The notes beneath the pieces were generated by a model that saw only the letters and a list, made by a program, of their open reading frames with translations, searched no databases and was not told where the DNA came from. Positions 58,533-64,000 of a stretch of 64,000 bases of DNA are shown here, piece by piece (position 1 is the stretch's first letter; the number at the start of each line of letters is the position of its first letter). This stretch comes from Bellilinea sp034411135 (GTDB taxonomy: Bacteria; Chloroflexota; Anaerolineae; Anaerolineales; Anaerolineaceae), in assembly GCA_034411135.1 (NCBI GenBank), contig DAOUMN010000059.1, forward strand, positions 28,968-92,967, written 5' to 3'. The translations under genes and the position numbers were made by a program.

Positions 58533-59357
58533 TCAAAACGCTTCCGGCAGGAAAAAATGATGTTCGCGATTACCTATTCGAACCACAAATTCACTACCCA
58601 TTTCCAGGCGGTCACTGGTCAGGTTTTCCAGGCGCGAAAGAGCAATACCTGCATTTCGATCTTTTATGTTTCCGACGATACGCGTTTTGAACAGATCAGT
58701 CCATTTCTTTTGTTCAAGGGCGGTGCGGCTGTCCATAACAATAACCGGCCAAATCTCAACATAGGGACCTTCTTGTAGCAACCACTCCAGGTTGATGCGC
58801 ACATCAAAATCCATGTACGGGATGGTGTCGAAACCATCCAGGATCAACACCCTGCAAGCACCTTCATTGCGTCCGTGCTGTCGGCTCTCCGCCAGATCGC
58901 AAAGATCAAGAATGGTTTGACCAGCACTGCGATCAAAATTATTGGTCAAGTGAGAAATGTAGTTCGCTGCCTGTGATTGTTCATAACGCCATTGATTGGT
59001 GCGGGCACTAATGATGCTGAATTGAACTTCGTATGGACGATTGGCAAATACAAGAGAATGCAGCAGGGTCTTAAGCAATTTCAATTTTCCGGCATCCCGA
59101 TCGGCGCAAACCAGAATGGAACCAGGTCGGGGATCCATTAAATCAAAAAGCAATGGATTTTCCTGTTGATCCAAACCCAGCAACGCCGTCCGTAACGGTA
59201 AATTGATCGATGAAACAAGAAGTTCTCGAAGCCGATAGGAAGGGAAGCGGAATCGATTTTCAACGACCGGTTGTGCTGGTAATCCAATTTCAATAGGTCG
59301 AAATTTCAGATCAATGTCTGCTGGACTGGAATTGACAATCGGTAAAGATATCATCAT
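58533..59357 (-). CDS. FtsK/SpoIIIE-type ATPase-fold protein with degenerate Walker A
   Basis: A 274-residue protein with the C-terminal core of FtsK/EssC motor domains. The order of motifs is LLGLDQQENPLLFDL, then PGSILVCADRDAGKLKLLKT in the Walker A position, where the usual GPTGSGKS is replaced by ADRDAGKL: the Lys remains but Ser/Thr is Leu. Walker B is CRVLILDGFDTI. The last part (FKTRIVGNIKDRNAGIALSR; SDRLEMGSEFVVRIGN) matches the C-terminal arm of FtsK-type motors. There is no DNA-binding gamma domain and no membrane part. ATP hydrolysis is therefore doubtful. ATG at 59357 is chosen from GGAG upstream. It sits where pyrH would be in many frr regions. Confidence 0.72.
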   Translation of the reverse strand: MMISLPIVNSSPADIDLKFRPIEIGLPAQPVVENRFRFPSYRLRELLVSSINLPLRTALLGLDQQENPLLFDLMDPRPGSILVCADRDAGKLKLLKTLLHSLVFANRPYEVQFSIISARTNQWRYEQSQAANYISHLTNNFDRSAGQTILDLCDLAESRQHGRNEGACRVLILDGFDTIPYMDFDVRINLEWLLQEGPYVEIWPVIVMDSRTALEQKKWTDLFKTRIVGNIKDRNAGIALSRLENLTSDRLEMGSEFVVRIGNREHHFFLPEAF

Positions 59358-59384
59358 TAACACTCCGTTATTACCATTATTTCT

Positions 59385-59412
59385 ATTATAGAACAATCTT
59401 TCTATTTGTCAA
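59385..59412 (-). promoter_or_regulatory. Near-consensus promoter of the FtsK-like/89-aa pair
   Basis: On the minus strand a perfect TTGACA (59407-59412) and a perfect TATAAT (59385-59390) are separated by 16 bases. It is among the best promoter matches in the window and gives a leader of about 20 bases before the FtsK-like start at 59357. Confidence 0.8.
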
Positions 59413-59585
59413 TAGATTCCATCGTATCGAAATTATTTTCTAAAAATTGCACCTTATTCGATCAATCTGCATCCGATCATAATTACCGAGTTTGGGTTCG
59501 TTATGGTATTTTTTTAGGAATTGCGGTATCCTTAACAGGAAACAGAAGTCCATGCGAACCCTTATCCCACGCTGAGGAGGTACCG

Positions 59586-60143
59586 ATGATCAAAGAAACC
59601 GTCAAAGACGCGGAAAATCGCATGAAAGGCGCCATCCAAAGCCTCGAAGATGATCTAGCCGGAATTCGTACCGGGCGGGCAACACCAGCATTGATCGAAA
59701 AATTACCTGTGGATTATTACGGCGTCTCCACCCCTCTGATGCAGCTGGCAACCATCAGCGTGCCAGATGCACGCACCCTATTGATCAAACCGTTCGATTC
59801 CACCGGACTTAAAGGGATCGAACGTGCCATCATTACATCAAACCTGGGTCTTACACCAAACAATGATGGTAAAACGATCCGCTTGAACCTCCCCCCTCTC
59901 ACGGAAGAGCGCAGGCGCGATCTGGTGAAATTGGTCAATCAACGCCTGGAAGAAAGTAAAGTTGCCATTCGCAACGTTCGCCGCGATATCATCAAAGATT
60001 TACGAGATTTCGAAAAAGAAAAATTAATCTCCGAAGATGAACTTAAAAAAGCAGAGGAGGAGCTGCAAAAATTAACCGACCGAATGATCGTCGAGATTGA
60101 CCGCATCGGAGAAGTCAAACAGAAAGAGATCATGGAGTTTTAA
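59586..60143 (+). CDS. frr: Ribosome recycling factor
   Basis: A 185-residue protein, the standard length. It opens MIKETVKDAENRMKGAIQSL and has RTGRATPALIEKLPVDYYG, a highly conserved RRF signature, NLPPLTEERRRDLVK, and a C-terminal three-helix part. It splits terminated ribosomes with EF-G. GAGGAGGT lies before the ATG, and the upstream in-frame extension to 59406 is not supported. pyrH, its usual neighbour, is not adjacent. uppS follows 11 bases later, giving a conserved frr-uppS-cdsA order. Confidence 0.97.
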   Translation: MIKETVKDAENRMKGAIQSLEDDLAGIRTGRATPALIEKLPVDYYGVSTPLMQLATISVPDARTLLIKPFDSTGLKGIERAIITSNLGLTPNNDGKTIRLNLPPLTEERRRDLVKLVNQRLEESKVAIRNVRRDIIKDLRDFEKEKLISEDELKKAEEELQKLTDRMIVEIDRIGEVKQKEIMEF

Positions 60144-60154
60144 GAACCCATTCT

Positions 60155-60895
60155 ATGAACGATTCGGAATTCGCTGCTCCCTCGCTGCTCACCAAAATAC
60201 CGGTACATGTTGCCATCATCATGGATGGAAACGGGCGCTGGGCAAACGCACGCGGACTGCCTCGCCTGGCAGGTCATCGCGCCGGCACGGAAAATTTGCG
60301 CACCATCATCCGCGCCTGCGTCGAGTTCAATATCAAGATTTTAACCATCTATGCATTCTCCACCGAAAATTGGGGGCGGCCAGCGGATGAAGTGGAAGGT
60401 TTGATGATGATTCTCGAAGATGTCATCGACCAGGAATTAACCGAATTGCATCAGGAAGGGGTTCAACTCCACCATTTGGGTCATCTCGACCGTCTGCCAT
60501 CGCGGTTGCAGGAAAAAGTTCGCAATGCCATGCAATTGACCAAAGACAATAACCGCTTGGTGCTCAACATTGCCTGGAATTATGGCGGCCGCGACGAGAT
60601 CGTATGCGCCATCCGCTCGATTATCTCCGACGGCGTACCGGCAGATCAAATCACCGACGATCTGGTCAGCCAGTACCTGTTTACTGCCGGTATCCCTGAT
60701 CCGGATTTAATCATTCGCACGTCGGGCGAAATGCGCATTTCCAACTTCCTCATTTGGCAGTCGGCATACGCCGAATGGTACATTACCGAAACCCTGTGGC
60801 CCGACTTCAATCGCGAGGAATTCTTCAAAGCCTTGCAAGAATTCAATAACCGTGATCGGCGTTTCGGTAAATTATCCGAAAAGGCTTGTTGTTGA
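60155..60895 (+). CDS. uppS: Isoprenyl (undecaprenyl) diphosphate synthase, cis-type
   Basis: A 246-residue cis-prenyltransferase that makes the lipid carrier for peptidoglycan. The signature is HVAIIMDGNGRWANARGLPR, then GHRAGTENLRTII, YAFSTENWGRP and the C-terminal PDPDLIIRTSGEMRISNFLIWQSAYAEWY. The Asp of the MDGN motif binds Mg and diphosphate. Length is typical. It lies between frr and cdsA in one operon. Confidence 0.97.
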   Translation: MNDSEFAAPSLLTKIPVHVAIIMDGNGRWANARGLPRLAGHRAGTENLRTIIRACVEFNIKILTIYAFSTENWGRPADEVEGLMMILEDVIDQELTELHQEGVQLHHLGHLDRLPSRLQEKVRNAMQLTKDNNRLVLNIAWNYGGRDEIVCAIRSIISDGVPADQITDDLVSQYLFTAGIPDPDLIIRTSGEMRISNFLIWQSAYAEWYITETLWPDFNREEFFKALQEFNNRDRRFGKLSEKACC

Positions 60896-60908
60896 GGATT
60901 GCCGGGGG

Positions 60909-61718
60909 ATGCTCCGCAATCGACTGATCGTCGTCATCGTACTCATCCCGATTGGTGTGGGCTTTGTTACCCTCGGCGGAATTGCTTACACCGCCTTTAT
61001 CACCTTGTTGCTGGGCATTGCTGCCTGGGAGTACTGGCGGCTGTTTTCCGTAAATGGCGGCTTCTCTCCTTCCGCATTGGTTCTGGTCGGCGGGGTCATT
61101 CTGCTCGCCATCAGCCGTTACTGGTGGGAATTTGAACATAGTCACCTGATTCTCTCGATTTTGGTTTTAGGCTGTATGGGGGCGCACATTGCCGCCTGTT
61201 CACGCGGCTGTACCACACCGGCGTTGGATTTCACCATCACCCTCAGCGGCTTGTTTTACATCGGCTGGATGGGTGCATATCTCATCTCGCTGCGCCTGCT
61301 GCCCGACGGTTTATGGTGGGTCATGCTTGCCATCCCCACCATCGCCATGGGCGATGCCGGCGCGTTTTTTATCGGCCGCTCGTTTGGCAAGCAAAAACTC
61401 GCCCCGCGCATCAGCCCCAATAAAACTGTGGAAGGTTACCTGGGGGGGGTGTTCTTTGCCACCCTGGGCGGTCTGCTTTTTTCCTGGTTATGGGGTATGC
61501 GCTCACCATTGATTTCACCACTGCACGGGATCATCCTGGGTATTGCCCTCGGTCTTTTTACCCCATTGGGTGACCTGGGTGAAAGCATGCTCAAACGCCA
61601 GTTCAACGTTAAGGACACCGGGCGACTGCTGCCAGGGCATGGTGGCATCCTTGACCGACTGGATTCGTGGTTGTGGGGGGCAGCTATCAGTTACTATCTG
61701 ATCCTTTGGCTTTGGTAG
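60909..61718 (+). CDS. cdsA: Phosphatidate cytidylyltransferase (CDP-diglyceride synthase)
   Basis: A 269-residue polytopic enzyme making CDP-diacylglycerol from CTP and phosphatidate. The signature region is SFGKQKLAPRISPNKTVEGYLGG, split here into SFGKQKLAPRISPN and KTVEGYLGG. It ends with the metal- and CTP-binding GDLGESMLKRQFNVKDTGRLLPGHGG and ILDRLDS. About seven membrane helices are predicted. The start at 60909 is the first good ATG after uppS; an earlier in-frame start overlapping uppS is less likely. Confidence 0.96.
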   Translation: MLRNRLIVVIVLIPIGVGFVTLGGIAYTAFITLLLGIAAWEYWRLFSVNGGFSPSALVLVGGVILLAISRYWWEFEHSHLILSILVLGCMGAHIAACSRGCTTPALDFTITLSGLFYIGWMGAYLISLRLLPDGLWWVMLAIPTIAMGDAGAFFIGRSFGKQKLAPRISPNKTVEGYLGGVFFATLGGLLFSWLWGMRSPLISPLHGIILGIALGLFTPLGDLGESMLKRQFNVKDTGRLLPGHGGILDRLDSWLWGAAISYYLILWLW

Positions 61719-61795
61719 CCATCATCCGCCGGGGTTTTTCCCCCGCTGTTTTGTTCCTTTCCAACCTATACTTATTTTGAAGGAGGAGAAGCGAG

Positions 61796-62782
61796 ATGAT
61801 TGATTCCAAGCCTACCCGCAACCTGGCAATGGAACTGGTGCGCGTGACCGAGGCAGCCGCACTGGCAGCCGGGCGTTTTGTCGGGCGTGGCGACAAGTAT
61901 GCTGCTGACCGTGCAGCTGTGGATGCCATGCGTCTGGTACTCAACACCATCCAGATGGACGGTGTGATCGTCATTGGCGAGGGCGAAAAAGACGAAGCGC
62001 CCATGTTGTACAATGGCGAGAATCTCGGCACGGGAGAACCGCCCCAGGTGGACATCGCAGTTGACCCTATCGACGGTACCCGCCCAACTGCATTTGGCTT
62101 GCCCAATGCGATTGCCACAGTCGCGCTTGCGCCACGCGGCAGTATGTTCAACCCCGGACCGATCGTGTATATGCACAAGATTGCCGTCGGTCCCGAAGCC
62201 CGCGACGTGGTGGATATCGAAGCGCCGGTGGAGGAAAATTTGCGAAAAATTGCGCGCGCCAAAGGTGGCAATGTCAGCGACCTGACCGCCGTAATCCTCG
62301 ATCGCCCGCGTCATGAAGAACTGATCTCCCGTGTGCGTCGGGTCGGCGCACGGATTATGCTCATTCCTGACGGTGATGTGGCTGGCGCTTTAATGGCTTC
62401 TCTGCCTGAGACCGGCATTGATGTGTTGCTGGGTATCGGCGGCACCCCGGAGGGTGTGCTGGCAGCTTGCGCACTGCGCTGCACCGGCGGGACAATCCAG
62501 GGCAAATTATATCCTCGTAACGACGAAGAGAAGCGCAAAGGTGAAGCCCTAGGCTTCGATTTCGAAAAGGTATTGACCCTCGACGATCTGGTCTCCTCCG
62601 AGGATGTCTTCTTTGCTGCCACCGGCATCACCAACGGCGAGTTACTCAAAGGGGTGGATTACTTCCCCGGCGGTGCAACAACCGACAGTATCGTCCTGCG
62701 CGGTCTGACCGGCACCAGCCGGCGGGTTATCTCCACCCACCGCCTGACCAAACTCTCCAAGATCAGCGCCATTCACTATTGA
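61796..62782 (+). CDS. glpX: Class II fructose-1,6-bisphosphatase
   Basis: A 328-residue GlpX-type bisphosphatase (gluconeogenesis). Motifs are LAAGRFVGRGDKYAADRAAVDAM, VIGEGEKDEAPMLYNGE, then VDPIDGTRPTAFGLPNA for metal and phosphate binding, and later DGDVAGALMA. The class II type is typical in Anaerolineae. AAGGAGGAG precedes the ATG. It may be a separate unit from cdsA (77-base gap), which contains an inverted repeat. Confidence 0.96.
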   Translation: MIDSKPTRNLAMELVRVTEAAALAAGRFVGRGDKYAADRAAVDAMRLVLNTIQMDGVIVIGEGEKDEAPMLYNGENLGTGEPPQVDIAVDPIDGTRPTAFGLPNAIATVALAPRGSMFNPGPIVYMHKIAVGPEARDVVDIEAPVEENLRKIARAKGGNVSDLTAVILDRPRHEELISRVRRVGARIMLIPDGDVAGALMASLPETGIDVLLGIGGTPEGVLAACALRCTGGTIQGKLYPRNDEEKRKGEALGFDFEKVLTLDDLVSSEDVFFAATGITNGELLKGVDYFPGGATTDSIVLRGLTGTSRRVISTHRLTKLSKISAIHY

Positions 62783-62835
62783 TATAAGCCGCCTGCCAAA
62801 AGGCAGCTTGTTTGCCTCGGTGAACAGAAACAAAA

Positions 62836-62863
62836 AAACACCCCCGCAGGTGCGGGGGTGTTT
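62836..62863. terminator. Bidirectional intrinsic terminator between glpX and the SIMPL gene
   Basis: AAACACCCCCGCA and TGCGGGGGTGTTT form a 13-bp stem with a GG loop. On the minus strand it is followed by a T tract of seven bases, so it is strongest for the leftward SIMPL gene. Confidence 0.85.
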
Positions 62864-62875
62864 GATTGCCAGAAT

Positions 62876-63586
62876 TTACTTGATTGCGTAACTCAGGTTT
62901 GCGTCCGCCTGGATGACAAGCTGTCCGGCAGCGATCGGCACCGAGGACTGGGCAGCGAAGCCACCTTTGGCTTCATACACCGGCATCGGACCACCGCTGG
63001 AATACACATTGATGCTTTGCAGTTCGCCCAGGGTTACACCTGCCAGACCAGCAAGTTCACTGGCTTTGCTTTTGGCATCCTCAACCGCCAGTTTGCGAGC
63101 CTCGGCTTCCGCGCTGGCGCGGTCGGCAACATCGAAACTGATCCCATTGATGGTATTAGCGCCGCCCTGAACCACCGCGTTCAAGATTTCACCCAAGCCC
63201 TGCAATTCACGCACCTTCACAAAAACGGTGTTTTCAACCACGTAAATGATCTTGCCGGGTATTCCTTCGGGGGTGTATTCCTGCTGCGGGTAGACATTGA
63301 ACGCAGTAGTTTGAATATCCTCCGCCGCGATCCCACGCCCCTTCAACGCGTCGGCAATGTTTTGTGCCTGGCGGTTGTTCTGCGTCAGCGCCGTGGCAAC
63401 ATCATCCGCCTGCGAACGCACGCCGATGTAAATATAAGCAATATCTGGCACCAGGTATACTTTTCCCGTACCGGTAACATTAATTTGCCGCACCGGCTGA
63501 TCACTGGGGGCTGCGGCACTCTGGCAGCCTGCCAGCAGGCTGGCGATCAGAATCACGATTGTGACGACAAGAATTCGGTTTTTCAT
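62876..63586 (-). CDS. SIMPL-domain lipoprotein
   Basis: A 236-residue lipoprotein with lipobox LLAGC near residue 21 and a SIMPL (DUF541) domain. Typical features are INVTGTGKVYLVPD at the start of the domain, ALTQNNRQAQNIADALKGRGI, and ENTVFVKVRELQGLGEILNAVVQGG, followed by a C-terminal AVEDAKSKASELA helix. The family includes YggE-like oxidative-stress proteins; bacterial function is not well settled. The final strand SYAIK is close to the stop. It has an AAGGAGGAAC site before the ATG. Confidence 0.92.
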   Translation of the reverse strand: MKNRILVVTIVILIASLLAGCQSAAAPSDQPVRQINVTGTGKVYLVPDIAYIYIGVRSQADDVATALTQNNRQAQNIADALKGRGIAAEDIQTTAFNVYPQQEYTPEGIPGKIIYVVENTVFVKVRELQGLGEILNAVVQGGANTINGISFDVADRASAEAEARKLAVEDAKSKASELAGLAGVTLGELQSINVYSSGGPMPVYEAKGGFAAQSSVPIAAGQLVIQADANLSYAIK

Positions 63587-63664
63587 GGTTCCTCCTTGTT
63601 GAACCTTGCAATAGTAAAATTCTATTACAAAGACGCACAGCCGTCACAAAAGTTCCCCAAACCA

Positions 63665-63696
63665 AGATCGAGGTTGGTCATAACCAACCTCGATCT
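63665..63696 (-). terminator. Intrinsic terminator of the LiaF-like gene
   Basis: A perfect 14-bp stem, AGATCGAGGTTGGT (63665-63678) and ACCAACCTCGATCT (63683-63696), has a 4-base loop. On the minus strand it is followed by TTGGTTTGG, a moderate T tract. It lies right after the stop of the partial gene. Confidence 0.85.
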
Positions 63697-63722
63697 CATT
63701 TCTTCTGCAATTCAAATACCGC

Positions 63723-64000
63723 TTACGGCGCCAGGCGCAGAGTGAGAACTCCCATCGGCTGCTCCAGGCGCAGCCGGATGCGCGCATTTTCCTGGTTTGC
63801 TCCGGGCGAATACAGATATTCTCCCTCTGCACGGAATTCGCGATCAATGTTGCGTCCGGTCATGGCTGTGTCCACCTGCAACTCAACCAACGCGCCGCGC
63901 GGCACGATGACCGTCAGGCTGCCGATTGGATTGCTCAATTGCCCGTTGAAAGCATCGTCTTCCGGCAACGTCACCGTCAACTGCCCAACTGCCACCGAAG
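63723..64000 (-). CDS. LiaF/DUF4097-like C-terminal fragment (5' end outside the window)
   Basis: At least 92 C-terminal residues; the open frame continues past 64000, so the start is missing. The visible part has VAVGQLTVTLPEDDAFNGQL, IGSLTVIVPRGALVELQVDT and a final beta-strand GVLTLRLAP. This parallel-beta pattern with V-G-x-L-T-V-x-L-P matches LiaF-like/DUF4097 domains, the cell-wall-stress or toastrack family. It is the last feature of the window on this strand. Assignment to a family is inference. Confidence 0.6.
   Translation of the reverse strand, partial: SVAVGQLTVTLPEDDAFNGQLSNPIGSLTVIVPRGALVELQVDTAMTGRNIDREFRAEGEYLYSPGANQENARIRLRLEQPMGVLTLRLAP

Noticed and set aside
59406..59585. 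N-terminal extension of the ribosome recycling factor
   Set aside because: RRF has 185 residues; the extension is non-homologous, and the ATG at 59586 has a strong ribosome site.
62858..63745. A 295-codon plus-strand open frame opposite the SIMPL gene
   Set aside because: Antisense to a lipoprotein with a clear lipobox and domain; no ribosome site.

Overview
The window is a densely coded bacterial chromosome segment of fairly high GC that starts inside one gene (folP) and ends inside another. Gene content and protein style point to the phylum Chloroflexota, most likely class Anaerolineae. Pointers are a very long SecA with large internal insertions, alternative complex III (ACIII) genes with no cytochrome bc1, Pro/Thr-rich linkers on exported proteins, multi-GAF histidine kinases, tandem PstA-like proteins, and a CPBP-protease/DUF2207 fusion. 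This placement is inference from gene content; no 16S gene is present. I see no plasmid, phage, IS element or CRISPR array.

Layout. 1-6.4 kb: 3' end of folP, an exported three-repeat protein behind a promoter overlapped by a palindrome, then a leftward operon of NusG-like factor, four-GAF histidine kinase and FIST sensor, also behind a palindrome-covered promoter. 6.4-18 kb: CPBP-DUF2207 membrane protein, an HTH regulator, a large protein that looks like a degenerate DNA methylase, penicillin-binding protein 1A and a GH63-like glycosidase. 18-27.5 kb: two PstA-like putative c-di-AMP receptors, two small membrane proteins, a flavin reductase/AMMECR1 pair, a cell-wall cluster (amidase and two YkuD L,D-transpeptidases), a thioredoxin-TPR protein, a CBM9-like lipoprotein and a divergent NrtR-like regulator. 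27.5-30 kb: rlmD and two tandem CBS-domain proteins. 30-37 kb: a rightward cytochrome/ACIII operon (diheme cytochrome, ActA, split ActB1 and ActB2, ActC, ActD, ActE; no ActF and no terminal oxidase next to it). 37-38 kb: a cold-shock gene with a structured leader, then tRNA-Ser(GGA) and tRNA-Val(GAC), each with its own promoter signal and terminator. 38-52.7 kb, leftward: LysM-M23 endopeptidase, membrane protein plus M19 dipeptidase, ribosomal protein S1, SecA, a complete 2-oxo-acid dehydrogenase complex (E1 alpha, E1 beta, E2, E3) and a flavoprotein reductase. 52.9-58.3 kb, rightward: a tightly packed operon of a membrane-anchored protein, two M16 peptidases (one catalytic, one without the zinc motif), acpS, a metallophosphoesterase and a DUF4032-like protein. 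58.2-59.4 kb, leftward: a strongly promoted pair of unknowns, an FtsK-like pseudo-ATPase and an 89-residue protein. 59.6-62.8 kb, rightward: frr, uppS, cdsA and class II fructose-1,6-bisphosphatase. 62.9-64 kb, leftward: a SIMPL-domain lipoprotein and the C-terminus of a LiaF/DUF4097-like protein.

Together these genes cover envelope building (PBP1A, L,D-transpeptidases, amidase, M23, uppS, cdsA, secA), central carbon metabolism (2-oxo-acid dehydrogenase, glpX), membrane electron transport (ACIII) and translation (S1, RRF, tRNAs, RlmD). The least explained parts are the FtsK-like/89-aa pair, the pseudo-methylase, the csp leader, the NusG-like/kinase/FIST operon and the palindromes lying on promoters.
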